A stretch of DNA of 64,000 nt from Spirosoma montaniterrae (GCF_001988955.1 NZ_CP014263.1:434001-498000), one strand, 5' to 3'. Counted from the stretch's first letter, positions 29,301-37,691 are shown. The notes: a model not told the origin generated them from the letters alone. Numbers and translations: made by a program.

Positions 29301-29410
29301 TCTCGGCCCGTAACCTGTTTACATTCTCGAAATGGCCCGGCTGGGACCCCGAATCGGGTAATGCCCCGATGCCTCGTATTCTGATGATTGGTTTAGACTT
29401 TTCGCTTTAA
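26321..29410 (+). CDS. SusC-like TonB-dependent receptor (no STN domain)
   Basis: A 1029-residue outer-membrane transporter. I chose the ATG at 26321 because it is followed at once by a clear signal peptide (VYRLFGVVAALLLSLGGFAQ), whereas the upstream frame crosses an operator. It has a carboxypeptidase-regulatory-like domain (EISGKVIDARTQESIPGTNV, about 28-110), a plug beginning IDEVVVIGYGTAKKSDLTG (about 110-220, with LDGVIFNGSIRDINPADIE), and a large beta-barrel. Unlike the two other SusC proteins here, it lacks the STN domain, which agrees with control by a LacI protein rather than by sigma/FecR. It pairs with the next SusD gene. Confidence 0.95.
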   Translation: MNSCTVYRLFGVVAALLLSLGGFAQTPREISGKVIDARTQESIPGTNVVVKGTTKGVVTNSEGVFKTTVNPGDVLVFTFIGYKAHEEMVGNQTMLQISLSASASNIDEVVVIGYGTAKKSDLTGSVVRINADQFKTQPITQLTDMLTGTVAGFYANQSASAAGGSTLEIRGPNSLNASTDPLVVLDGVIFNGSIRDINPADIETIDILKDASSTAVYGARAASGVIIVTTKRGKTGKPIISLSTKVGVATPTNSFKPMGVGQYLDFRRDVLRQANPALPSYYFYNPDRLPEGVTLEQWRTASRNPQADNTNEWLGRLRLFPVEIDNYLAGRTVDWYDRVIKPGVRQSHDLNISGGAERVNYFWSIGYDNNEGLIRGDKFSTVRTRLNVDMQVTDWLQAGVSAQYADRDESVVPADTVNMYRMSPYGSEFETDGRVKWFPHDYSAVANPLINYYGQDRLRRFNTLFASIYAKIKLPLGFDYRVSFQPRYEFGKDYNFWSSQTIDGGATRSNGYGTRAESSLYERFIDNLLHWNRSFGQSTFDVTLLYSSEQNRTWYTQLTNQTFVPNQNLGYHALQFGSNPSLTNNDTQINGDAAMGRLNYTLKDRYLFTASIRRDGYSAFGQKNPRANFPALALGWVISDEKFFQFRPVNRLKLRLSWGVNGNRAIGAYAALAQLSPNLYYNGSAVQVGVVNSTLSNPNLVWEKTKSINIGFDAGLLNNRIDITADYYDIVTTDLLMNRQLPQLTGFSSVVTNLGKLGNRGIELTVNTVNVNQRNLLWKSNFVFSLNRNKIRNLFGDYEEVEVNGQKVRREVPDYINQWFPGQPLDRVWNYDVTGIWQTTEAAEAARYRMVPGDFKAVDVNNNGVYEALADKQFIGYTQPRYRFGLRNDFTFMRHFTASFFVRADLGHIGPFAEALHAGSETYDRRNTYAIPYWTPENGQNEYARPMVNFNAYGGGIMIYKPRSFVRVQDVSLAYNLPAELSKRLKLNNGRVFVSARNLFTFSKWPGWDPESGNAPMPRILMIGLDFSL

Positions 29411-29437
29411 TCGCCCACTCTTCAACCCGAATCATGT

Positions 29438-31192
29438 ATGAAACGCATAGTAAGTAAGCTCTGCATTTGTCTATCGCTGCTTTCGTTACTGTCCTGCCGT
29501 AAGGAATGGCTGGAACCTAACCCCCTCTCGTTTTTCACGCCCGAAAATGTGTATACCAACAAAGCCGGGTTTGAGTCGCTGCTCATTACGATGCGGAAAG
29601 ACCTCAAAAACGAGAATACGGGGCCAATTAACTTTCTGATCAACGAATTTGCTTCGTCAGATCTGGGCGTAGCCAGCGTTCAGTTGGATTTCTATAAACT
29701 GACACCCAACACCGACCGCTACTACAAATACCTGTCGATGTTCACAACGGCATATGCATCTATCAAGAATGCAAACGTGCTGATCTCACGAATCGATGCC
29801 ATCAAGTGGGATAGTCAGGACGTGCGAAACGCTCTCCTGGCCGAAGCTTACTGGCACCGCGCCTACTGGTACTACCGACTGGTAAACTCATACGGCGACG
29901 TACCCTTTATCGGCGAAGAATTGACTGGCCCGAAGCTCGATTTTCAGACGCATAGCCGTTGGGCGGTGCTGAAAAAGATTCAGTCTGACCTTGAATTTGC
30001 CGTGCAGCACTTGCCTGTGAAAGCACCGGCGGGCGTTATCTCGAAAGGCGCGGGCGATCATCTTCTGGCGAAGGTTTATCTGGCTAATCTGGAGTTCGAC
30101 AAAGCCATCGAGGCCTCAACACGGGTTATTAATGGACCCTACGCCCTGATGCGAAATCGGTTTGGCATAACGGCCAACGATACCAAACGCAACCTGATCT
30201 GGGATTTGCACCGCCCCAAAAACTTCAACATTCCTCAGAATACAGAAACCATTCTGGCGATTGTAGATCGGTTTGAGGCACCACCGGGGGCGCGCTCGGG
30301 CGGATTGTACACCATGCGGCACTATAACTGCGCCTGGTGGAATACGATTATTCGTGATAGCCAGGGCAAAGCTGGGATGGTAGCAAGTGGCCCCATGTAC
30401 GACTCGCTGGGGCGGGGTAACGGTAACGTTCGGCTGACGTCGTTTTACCAGTACGACCTCTGGAATTATAAAAACACAACCTGGAAAAACACGCCCGATC
30501 TCCGCCGGAGCGACATCAACTGGACCGACCTGAACGAGATTCTGTACAACAACCCGGCTTCGGTTGATTACCGCAAACCCGTACAGATCAGGAATCTGGC
30601 TGCTCCTGCCGATACATTCTACGGCTTATATGCCATGCCGCACTACATCATGTTTGTGCCACAGGATGACCCACTTGCCCAACCTTTTGGTGGTAACGGC
30701 GACTGGTATGTGTTTCGGCTCGCCGAGACGCACCTGATTCGGGCGGAGGCTAACTACTGGAAGGGCCTGATTGCCGAAGCTGCCAAGGACCTCAATATTG
30801 TACGGCAGCGGGCGGGTGCCTTGCCCGTTGAAGTAGGCGAGGTAACGCTGGACTTTATTTTTGATGAACGCGCCCGCGAACTTTTTGCCGAGGAGCCACG
30901 CCATTCAGAGCTGGTTCGTGCCTCATACATCCTGGCCAAACAGGGCCGCAATGGCTATAGTCTCGCCCAGTTCAGCCAAAAGAACTATTACTACGACCGG
31001 CTGATGGCGAAGAATATTTTTTACACTCGAAAGGTCAACTACATCGGTAACACCTCCGACATTGCCCCCTTTCATGTGTTATGGCCCATTCCGGCCAGCG
31101 TCGTCAACGCCAATACCCTGGGTATTATCAATCAGAACGTTGGTTACGACGGTGCCAGCCGTAACGTGCCCCCCGTCGAAACCATTCCTTAA
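29438..31192 (+). CDS. SusD/RagB-family outer-membrane lipoprotein
   Basis: A 584-residue surface lipoprotein with signal and lipobox MKRIVSKLCICLSLLSLLSC, then RKEWLEPNPLSFFTPENVYT, the usual SusD start. TPR-like helices include AEAYWHRAYWYYRLVNSYGD, followed by VPFIGEELTG. The C-terminal half has HLIRAEANYWKG and LDFIFDERARELFAEEPRH, the conserved ending of the RagB/SusD domain. It lies 27 bp after SusC and forms its lid. The bound glycan is not known, but the operon suggests an amino-sugar-containing one. Confidence 0.94.
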   Translation: MKRIVSKLCICLSLLSLLSCRKEWLEPNPLSFFTPENVYTNKAGFESLLITMRKDLKNENTGPINFLINEFASSDLGVASVQLDFYKLTPNTDRYYKYLSMFTTAYASIKNANVLISRIDAIKWDSQDVRNALLAEAYWHRAYWYYRLVNSYGDVPFIGEELTGPKLDFQTHSRWAVLKKIQSDLEFAVQHLPVKAPAGVISKGAGDHLLAKVYLANLEFDKAIEASTRVINGPYALMRNRFGITANDTKRNLIWDLHRPKNFNIPQNTETILAIVDRFEAPPGARSGGLYTMRHYNCAWWNTIIRDSQGKAGMVASGPMYDSLGRGNGNVRLTSFYQYDLWNYKNTTWKNTPDLRRSDINWTDLNEILYNNPASVDYRKPVQIRNLAAPADTFYGLYAMPHYIMFVPQDDPLAQPFGGNGDWYVFRLAETHLIRAEANYWKGLIAEAAKDLNIVRQRAGALPVEVGEVTLDFIFDERARELFAEEPRHSELVRASYILAKQGRNGYSLAQFSQKNYYYDRLMAKNIFYTRKVNYIGNTSDIAPFHVLWPIPASVVNANTLGIINQNVGYDGASRNVPPVETIP

Positions 31193-31206
31193 CCCTGTAG
31201 ATCGCT

Positions 31207-32577
31207 ATGTCTATTCTGTCACGACGCACGTTTTTGAAACAAAATGCCATCCTTGGCGTGGGCGCGGCTCTCTCGCCAGCGTTGCCCGCAATGGCTCTCC
31301 CCGCTGTCTCGCCTTCTGTCCCAGCCATTTTAGGGGGAACCCCGCTGCTCAAAACCGAATGGCCCAAATGGCCCCGATGGAATCCTGAAACCGACGAACC
31401 CAAACTGTTGGAAGTTCTCCGCAGCGGGGTTTGGTCGCGGGCGGGTGTCACCGCAGAGTTTGAGCAGAAATGGGCCAGTGCATTGGGCGTGAAGCGGAGC
31501 CTGTTGGTCGTCAATGGCACTAATGCCCTGACCATTGCCCTTAACCAACTCGATATCCGGGCAGGCGACGAGGTACTGATTCCACCCTACACGTTCATTG
31601 CTACCGCAGCCGCCGTGCTGGCTAACGGAGCCATGCCGGTTTTTGTAGACGTTGACCCCGAAACGTTCCAGATTGACCCGGCCAGGATCGAAGCGAAAAT
31701 CACCCCGCGCACGAAGGCCATTATGCCGGTGCATATTCTGGGACTACCCGCCGATATGCCCGCGATAATGGCTATTGCCAAAAAGCATAATCTGGTTGTA
31801 ATTGAAGATGCGTGTCAGGCACATCTGGCCGAAATTAATCATCAGAAAGTGGGTACGCTGGGACAGGCGGGTTGCTTCAGTTTCCAGAATTCCAAGAATT
31901 TGGCAATTGGTGAAGGTGGGGCCATTGTAAGCAACGACGACGCCTTTATGGACCGGTGTTTTTCGTACCAGAACTTCGGATACCCCTACGGCAACGTAGT
32001 TGGCAGTGTCTCGACGGGTAGCATTCGGCAAGGATCGAAGTTACGGATTACGGACTATCAGGCTGCTATCGGACTGGCTCAGTTGGCCCGTTTGGATGCT
32101 GAGACCACTACGCGCAATACCAATGCGGCTTATCTCAAGTCGCGGCTGGCGGCTATTCCGGGTATTATACCCTACAAACTGTATGACCACGTGACGCGGG
32201 GAGCGTTTCACCTGTTTCCGTTCCGATATCGGCAGGAAGGTTTCAGCGGGCTGTCCCGGGCGGCTTTCCTGAAGGCGTTGCAGGCCGAGGGCGTTCCCTG
32301 TTCGAGCGGCTACGCAACGCTGAACGATCAGTTGTTTCTGAAGGATGCGTTTGCATCCAAGAATTTTCGGAAGTCCTACCCCCGCGAAATGCTCAATTTC
32401 GAGGAATACGTAGCTCGCAATGCCTGCCCAATGAATGCCAGGTTGTGCAATGAAGAAGCAGTCTGGTTCACCCAGAATATGCTTTTGGGCACCCGGCAGG
32501 ATATGGACCTCATTGCCGATGCCGTGGCGCGGGTTCATCAGTATGCCGACACTATCCGTAAGCAAACGAACCGATGA
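31207..32577 (+). CDS. DegT/DnrJ/EryC1 family PLP aminotransferase with Tat-type signal
   Basis: A 456-residue sugar-aminotransferase-fold protein. Its N-terminus SRRTFLKQNAILGVGAAL is a twin-arginine signal, unusual for this mostly cytoplasmic family; Tat export of a folded, PLP-loaded enzyme would be compatible. Core motifs are intact: RSGVWSRAGVTAEFEQKWA, LVVNGTNALTIALNQL, DEVLIPPYTFIATAAAVLAN, VIEDACQAH and FSFQNSKNLAIGEGGAIVSN, in which Lys230 is the PLP lysine. It could transaminate a keto-sugar formed by the exported oxidoreductases, or act as a dehydratase. It follows SusD by 14 bp and overlaps the ceramidase-like gene by 4 bp. Confidence 0.88.
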   Translation: MSILSRRTFLKQNAILGVGAALSPALPAMALPAVSPSVPAILGGTPLLKTEWPKWPRWNPETDEPKLLEVLRSGVWSRAGVTAEFEQKWASALGVKRSLLVVNGTNALTIALNQLDIRAGDEVLIPPYTFIATAAAVLANGAMPVFVDVDPETFQIDPARIEAKITPRTKAIMPVHILGLPADMPAIMAIAKKHNLVVIEDACQAHLAEINHQKVGTLGQAGCFSFQNSKNLAIGEGGAIVSNDDAFMDRCFSYQNFGYPYGNVVGSVSTGSIRQGSKLRITDYQAAIGLAQLARLDAETTTRNTNAAYLKSRLAAIPGIIPYKLYDHVTRGAFHLFPFRYRQEGFSGLSRAAFLKALQAEGVPCSSGYATLNDQLFLKDAFASKNFRKSYPREMLNFEEYVARNACPMNARLCNEEAVWFTQNMLLGTRQDMDLIADAVARVHQYADTIRKQTNR

Positions 32578-33932
32578 GAAGCCGGCTGTCGATCATTGGG
32601 GCAATTGCTCTCCTGTTGCTGAGTCCGGCCTCCGTTGGGTGGGCGCAGGGCTGGAAAGTGGGCATTGCCCGGACCATCATTACGCCTAAACAGCCCATAT
32701 GGCTGGGGGGCTATGCCTCCCGCACACACGTTTCCGACGGTAAACTACATGACCTCTGGGCCAAAGCTCTTGCCCTTGAAGATGCTTCTGGCAAACGCGC
32801 CGTGCTGGTCACTACTGATTTGCTTGGCTTTCCGAAAGCGATGTCGGACCGGATTCGCGATAAGGTGGAAAAAACGGAGGGCCTGAGCCGGGGTCAGATT
32901 ATTCTGAACAGTTCACATACACATTCGGGGCCGGTTCTGGAAAACGCTTTAGTAGATGTGTACCCGATGAATGAGGAACAACAGGCACAGGTTGGGCTGT
33001 ACTCGAAGCAGTTAGAAGAGCAGATAGTGGCATTGATTCGGCAAGCCATCTGGCAGTTAGAACCTGCTGATGTCTATGCTGGTACTGGTGTGACCCGGTT
33101 TCAGGTGAACCGCCGGTCGAATAAAGAAGCCACTCTATCTGAACAGATTGCTTTGAATGGCCCTAATGATTTTGCCGTGCCCGTACTGAAAGTGCTCGAC
33201 AAAACCGGCAGGCTGAAGGCCCTGACCTTCGGGTATGCCTGCCACCCAACGGTTCTCGATCTGTACCAGTGTTCAGGCGATTATGCGGGTTTTGCTCAAC
33301 TTGAACTTGAGCAAGCCTATCCGGGCGTAACGGCTCTGTTTTTCCAGGGAACTGCCGGCGATCTGAACCCGCTGCCCCGTCGAACCATCCCGTTGGCACA
33401 GCAATATGGCCGGGAGTTGGCTGCTGCCGTACAGCGGATTGTGGACGAGCCGATGCGTTTGCTGAGTCCGACTCTCAAAACGGCATACACCGAAATCGAC
33501 CTGCCATTTGCTCCTCTGCCAACAGACGCCGAATTAATAAATCTGATGGCCAGTAAAGAAGGGTATGTGCAACGCTGGGCCACTCGTATGCAAGTTGCCC
33601 GGAAACGAAACGAACCCGTTCGTTCCAGCTATCCATATCCGGTGCAACTCTGGCAAATAGGCAATCAGTTGCTGATCAGCCTGGGGGGCGAGGTCGTAGT
33701 CGAATACGCGCTGGAGATTAAAAAACGGCTTGGCCACAACGTGTTCGTGATGGGTTACAGTAATGATGTGATGGGCTATATACCCTCGGAAACCGTGCTG
33801 CGCGAAGGCGGTTACGAGGGTGATTCGTCGCAGATGGTATATGGTTTGCCGGGCCGATGGACACCGGGTTTACAGGCCAAAATTCTAACTGCCGTTGAGA
33901 GCCTGAACCAGCAGTTGACCTCTTCTAAGTGA
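32574..33932 (+). CDS. Neutral/alkaline ceramidase-like hydrolase (N-terminal domain family)
   Basis: A 452-residue exported protein with signal MRSRLSIIGAIALLLLSPAS ending near GWAQ. It matches the neutral/alkaline non-lysosomal ceramidase domain: KVGIARTIITPKQPIWLGGY at the start, LVTTDLLGFPKAMSDRIRD, the zinc-ligand segment ILNSSHTHSGP and FGYACHPTVLDLYQCSGDYA, then ALFFQGTAGDLNPLPRR. True ceramidases are longer and have a C-terminal domain that is missing here. In glycan loci these short versions are common and probably cleave an N-acyl or other amide bond, so an amino-sugar amidase is a fair guess. It is translationally coupled to the aminotransferase gene. Confidence 0.85.
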   Translation: MRSRLSIIGAIALLLLSPASVGWAQGWKVGIARTIITPKQPIWLGGYASRTHVSDGKLHDLWAKALALEDASGKRAVLVTTDLLGFPKAMSDRIRDKVEKTEGLSRGQIILNSSHTHSGPVLENALVDVYPMNEEQQAQVGLYSKQLEEQIVALIRQAIWQLEPADVYAGTGVTRFQVNRRSNKEATLSEQIALNGPNDFAVPVLKVLDKTGRLKALTFGYACHPTVLDLYQCSGDYAGFAQLELEQAYPGVTALFFQGTAGDLNPLPRRTIPLAQQYGRELAAAVQRIVDEPMRLLSPTLKTAYTEIDLPFAPLPTDAELINLMASKEGYVQRWATRMQVARKRNEPVRSSYPYPVQLWQIGNQLLISLGGEVVVEYALEIKKRLGHNVFVMGYSNDVMGYIPSETVLREGGYEGDSSQMVYGLPGRWTPGLQAKILTAVESLNQQLTSSK

Positions 33933-33955
33933 GAATTCCTTAATTCGTTCTGTTT

Positions 33956-35272
33956 ATGATTAATTACGAGACGACTGTTTACTCAATCGAAGCTCCGGCT
34001 TCTCTAATAGCCTATCCTTATTATTCGGGCTTCCCATTGGCCCATGATACATACAACGCCATCACGGCAGGCAGCGACGGTCGGATTTATTACGTCCTCA
34101 GCTCGGAGTCGGTCGAGGAGGGTGGAAAACTGTGCGTGTATGACCCGGAAACAGATCAGACGCGGATCATTGCCGACCTGACCGAAGCGTGTGGGGAGAC
34201 CAGACTGGGAACTATTTCGCAGGGCAAAAGTCATGTCCGGTTTTATGAACACGCCGGAAAACTGTATTTCGCCACGCACATCGGTTATTACGAGATGATT
34301 GACGGCATGGAGCGGCTTCCGGTACAGTCGCCCAACGGGCGAAAACCGTATCCTGGTGGTCTTTTCCTGGCGTATGATTTGCAGACGGGCCTGATCGACA
34401 AACTGGCTACAGCCCCGCATGGCGAAGGTATTCTAACAATGACCATCGACCGGAAGCGGGGCTACCTGTATGGCATTACCTGGCCAACGGGCTATTTTGT
34501 GCAGTATAATTTGAACAGTGGGCAGTTGAAAACGCTGCCGCCCGTGTCGGCGCAGGGCGAAGCCGGAATTCCCGGACACGACTACCGTGTGCTGTGCCGG
34601 AGCATGTTCGTGGCCCCCCGAGAAGGAACCGTTTTTTTGTCCACTGCCGAGGGCGACATTCTTTGTTACCGACCTGATAACGAAACGCTTGAACGGGTAG
34701 AAGGCGCAGATTTACGATTAGATTATTTTGGCTCATACGACCCGACGCGACCCGGTAGTATGGGCTACAACTGGCGCAAAATCTTCTGGTACGAACCCGA
34801 GGAGGTTGCCTACGGTATTCACGGTAACTCCGGCTATCTGTTTCGCTTCGACCCCCACCAACCCCATATAGAACTGGTGGAACGACTGACCTCGGAGCCA
34901 TCGCGACGAAGTGGCATGTTCGATCAGTTCAGCTATGGCTACTTAGGATTCCAGCTAGGCCCGGATGGAAAAACCATTTACTACCTGACTGGCGGACCGA
35001 TTTATATGGATGGGAGACGGGTGAAAGGTGTCGATCAGATTGCGAAAGGGGCAGCTAAAGGGTTAGAAAACCTGCACCTGATTACGTTTCACCTGCCAAC
35101 CCGCTCGTACCGGGATCACGGCCCGATTTTTTACCCGGATGGTAACCGCCCAACCTACGTCAATTCTATCACGATTGGGCATGATGGTACAGTGTATACC
35201 TTGGCCCGGTTTGAACATGAAGGCCGGGAAATACAGGATCTGGTACGGATTCCGCTTGCTTCACCCTATTGA
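33956..35272 (+). CDS. Predicted beta-propeller protein of unknown function
   Basis: A 438-residue protein without a signal peptide. Repeated strands with the pattern of a beta-propeller are visible (GSDGRIYYVLSSES, AGKLYFATHIGYYEMIDG, GGLFLAYDLQTGLIDKL, MTIDRKRGYLYGITWPTGYF, TVFLSTAEGDILCYRPDN, LGPDGKTIYYLTGGPIYMDG, IGHDGTVYTLARFEHEGR), so six or seven blades are likely. I do not recognise a catalytic motif. It lies between the ceramidase-like and DUF1080 genes in the same direction, so it probably takes part in handling the same substrate. Confidence 0.75.
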   Translation: MINYETTVYSIEAPASLIAYPYYSGFPLAHDTYNAITAGSDGRIYYVLSSESVEEGGKLCVYDPETDQTRIIADLTEACGETRLGTISQGKSHVRFYEHAGKLYFATHIGYYEMIDGMERLPVQSPNGRKPYPGGLFLAYDLQTGLIDKLATAPHGEGILTMTIDRKRGYLYGITWPTGYFVQYNLNSGQLKTLPPVSAQGEAGIPGHDYRVLCRSMFVAPREGTVFLSTAEGDILCYRPDNETLERVEGADLRLDYFGSYDPTRPGSMGYNWRKIFWYEPEEVAYGIHGNSGYLFRFDPHQPHIELVERLTSEPSRRSGMFDQFSYGYLGFQLGPDGKTIYYLTGGPIYMDGRRVKGVDQIAKGAAKGLENLHLITFHLPTRSYRDHGPIFYPDGNRPTYVNSITIGHDGTVYTLARFEHEGREIQDLVRIPLASPY

Positions 35273-35311
35273 ACCTTGTAATCGAGTAATCAAAAAATAG
35301 CTTTTAAAACG

Positions 35312-36034
35312 ATGACTTCAGTTCTGATTTTTTTCTTTTTTAACAGCCTTTTCGGCACATCGACTCCTGCCCACAATACTCTCACAAAACAGGAACGGCA
35401 GGCGGGATGGCAACTGCTTTTTGATGGAAAAACAACAAAAGGCTGGCGAGGTGCTTATAGTAAAACGTTTCCTAACAGCGGCTGGCGGGTTGTAGATGGC
35501 GAACTGCGGGGCGACCTTCAGAACGGCGGTGAGTCGAGTGATGCAGGCGATATTGTGACCCTCCAGAAATACCGCAGTTTCGACCTGCGTTTCGATTGGA
35601 AGCTGGGCAAAGGCGGTAACAGCGGGGTAAAATATTTCATTGAAGAACGGCTTCCCAAGCCTGAACGCGGTTCTCAGGCGGGGTATGAGTACCAACTCAT
35701 CGACGACGCCAATTTTATCTATAATGGAAAACCCTTAGAACCCGACCATAAAACAGCCGCGCTCTATAATATTCTGCCCGCCAGCAAGCCCGACGCTGGC
35801 ACAGATCAGTGGCATCAGTCGCGTATTGTAGTGCTGGGAGATCATCTGGAGCATTGGCTTGATGGAGTCAAAGTGCTGGAAATTAACCGGACATCCGATG
35901 CCTTTTTACGTGGTGTGGCGCAGAGCAAATTTAATCAGTATAGCGGCTTTGCCCGTATTCCAGAAGGGCATATTCTACTTCAGGATCACGGCCATAGCGT
36001 GGCTTTTCGCAACATAAAAATCAGACGTATTTGA
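35312..36034 (+). CDS. DUF1080 protein (3-keto-disaccharide hydrolase family)
   Basis: A 240-residue exported protein with a short signal (MTSVLIFFFFNSLFGTSTPA). The DUF1080 concanavalin-like beta-sandwich is clear: GWQLLFDGKTTKGWRGAYSK, WRVVDGELRGDL, SFDLRFDWKLGKGGNSGVKY, GYEYQLIDDAN, then WHQSRIVVLGDHLEHWLDG and a C-terminal FRNIKIRRI. Members of this family have been described as hydrolases of 3-keto-glycosides that work with Gfo/Idh oxidoreductases. That fits the two exported oxidoreductases of this locus, though the pairing here is inferred. It is the last gene before the IS element. Confidence 0.9.
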   Translation: MTSVLIFFFFNSLFGTSTPAHNTLTKQERQAGWQLLFDGKTTKGWRGAYSKTFPNSGWRVVDGELRGDLQNGGESSDAGDIVTLQKYRSFDLRFDWKLGKGGNSGVKYFIEERLPKPERGSQAGYEYQLIDDANFIYNGKPLEPDHKTAALYNILPASKPDAGTDQWHQSRIVVLGDHLEHWLDGVKVLEINRTSDAFLRGVAQSKFNQYSGFARIPEGHILLQDHGHSVAFRNIKIRRI

Positions 36035-36122
36035 CTGCCGAAGAGTTGTTGTTGGCGAAACTGGTACATGGCAAGCCAAACGAACGAATTAACGATAACC
36101 GACACATTATGGATAAACTCGC

Positions 36123-37324
36123 CAGATTACTGGACATCAAGGGTAAAGAGCAGAAAAGTGGCTGACCGATGGTAAGTTTAAGTTCGCTAAAACTTGTCAT
36201 AACTACCACGATGGCCAAGCCACTTTTTGCCAAATGTAGACGGTTCTTTCCGGATATTCCAGAGCATGTCTTTCGAAATCTACTGCTGGTCTGCTCAGCC
36301 ATTGTGCTGGCCCGAACCACCAATCTAAACGTCCTTAAAGATTATCTGCCTCAACTACTGGAGAACGAGCAAACTAAAGCCGACTCTCATTACAAGCGGC
36401 TTATCCGATTCTTTCAATTCGCAATGCCTAAGCGACTGGTGATTTGCATCTTACAGTTTGTTTTTCGGCTCTTTCAGAGCCGTTTCACCCATCTAATCTT
36501 GGACGCGACAACCTGGCGGGTGGGTAAGAAACCCATTCATTTATTAACCCTATGCATCCTCTACCGAGATACGGCCATCCCGATTTATTGGGTTCAGCTC
36601 CATAAAAAAGGTCACAGCAGCGAGGTTGATCGACAAAAGTTGATGACTGAAGCGCTAGGCTATTATCGCTTACAAGGCAAAATTCTGTTGGCTGATCGGG
36701 AATACATGGGCGAGAAATGGCTTCGCTATCTTTGTTTAGAAGGCATTGATTTTGTCATCCGGCTCAGTGAAGGCTGTTATCGGCTGGCCATCAGTGCTGC
36801 ACCAGGTCCGGCTTATTCTAAACTAACTCGACAAGCCTACCACCGCAAGCGGGGCGTCATCAAACAGTTTACTCTGAATGGGTGTACGATGTCAATCGTT
36901 ATGCTCAAAAACCCTAAAAACGACCCAACTGAGCCACTCTTGTACTTTGTTTCCAGCTTAGTCCACAAAGTCAAAATAACGGAAGCTTACCGCCGTCGCT
37001 GGCGGATTGAAACCTGCTTTAAGCATTTCAAAACGCAGGGTTTCAATATTGAAGACTTAAACTTCAAAAACGACGGGAAGATCATGCTGCTCATTGCTAT
37101 TGTAGTAATGGCCTATGTGTTATCCTTAAAAGAAGCCTTTGAGCATGGCTCCTTGAAGCAGAAGGCGTATCGAAATGGAAGTCGTTCAATGGCCGTTTCA
37201 TACTTTCGGCAAGGCATCACCGGTTTGCGTCGACATATACAGTCATTGACCATATTCATCCGTTATTTAGAGTCCATCGCTCAAACCCTTTTGACACCCA
37301 AGTGGATGTATGTCCAGTAATCTG
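36123..37324 (+). mobile_element. IS4-family insertion sequence, complete, 1202 bp
   Basis: The element is bounded by perfect 15-bp inverted repeats, CAGATTACTGGACAT at 36123-36137 and its complement ATGTCCAGTAATCTG at 37310-37324. It is flanked by the 9-bp direct repeats TAAACTCGC at 36114-36122 and 37325-37333, which I read as the target-site duplication. Inside is one transposase gene whose stop codon lies within the right repeat. Intact ends, duplication and ORF suggest a recent insertion. It landed 79 bp downstream of the DUF1080 gene. Confidence 0.93.
36169..37320 (+). CDS. IS4-family DDE transposase
   Basis: A 383-residue transposase; a second start (MAKPLFAKCRRFFPD, at 36211) is also plausible. 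The catalytic triad is visible as THLILDATTWRVGKKP (first Asp), ILLADREYMGEKW (second Asp) and the IS4 signature YRRRWRIETCFKHFK, which gives Y-(2)-R-(3)-E-(6)-K and the catalytic Glu. Length and signature fit a complete IS4-family enzyme. No frameshift is seen, so the element may be active. Confidence 0.93.
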   Translation: MVSLSSLKLVITTTMAKPLFAKCRRFFPDIPEHVFRNLLLVCSAIVLARTTNLNVLKDYLPQLLENEQTKADSHYKRLIRFFQFAMPKRLVICILQFVFRLFQSRFTHLILDATTWRVGKKPIHLLTLCILYRDTAIPIYWVQLHKKGHSSEVDRQKLMTEALGYYRLQGKILLADREYMGEKWLRYLCLEGIDFVIRLSEGCYRLAISAAPGPAYSKLTRQAYHRKRGVIKQFTLNGCTMSIVMLKNPKNDPTEPLLYFVSSLVHKVKITEAYRRRWRIETCFKHFKTQGFNIEDLNFKNDGKIMLLIAIVVMAYVLSLKEAFEHGSLKQKAYRNGSRSMAVSYFRQGITGLRRHIQSLTIFIRYLESIAQTLLTPKWMYVQ

Positions 37325-37333
37325 TAAACTCGC

Positions 37334-37691
37334 CACTAACAATATATAAAAAACTGAAATTCAGTAGCTTACGCTAAATTAGCACTTACTTATGCAGCAG
37401 TTGAACTGGCTCGACTACACGTGATCGAAAAAAGCAAAATCACCTATTATTTTAAACTTCAGTTGAAAGCGTAAATTTTTTTGTAAACAGTTGGTATGAA
37501 AATTGTCTATTTCGTTGCGTTGCGAAAAAGACGTTTTTTTGTCAGCTATTTCATTGTAGCATGCGACAGAGTCATTCTAATGCCATGCACTGCCCCAACA
37601 TGTAATTGAAACTGGTCTGCCAAGTAATGTAAGAATACATACCTGAAATCCTGAAAAATTCAATATAGTCACATCTAAAACATAGTCAACA
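37334..37691. other. AT-rich intergenic region right of the IS, possible gene remnant
   Basis: This 358-bp gap has no complete gene. A stop-free plus-strand stretch at 37358-37474 reads KLALTYAAVELARLHVIEKS and ends in a TAA, with no start codon, so it may be the end of a gene that was lost here. The rest is AT-rich with short runs of T. The promoter of the following AraC-type gene must lie in its right half. Confidence 0.35.
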
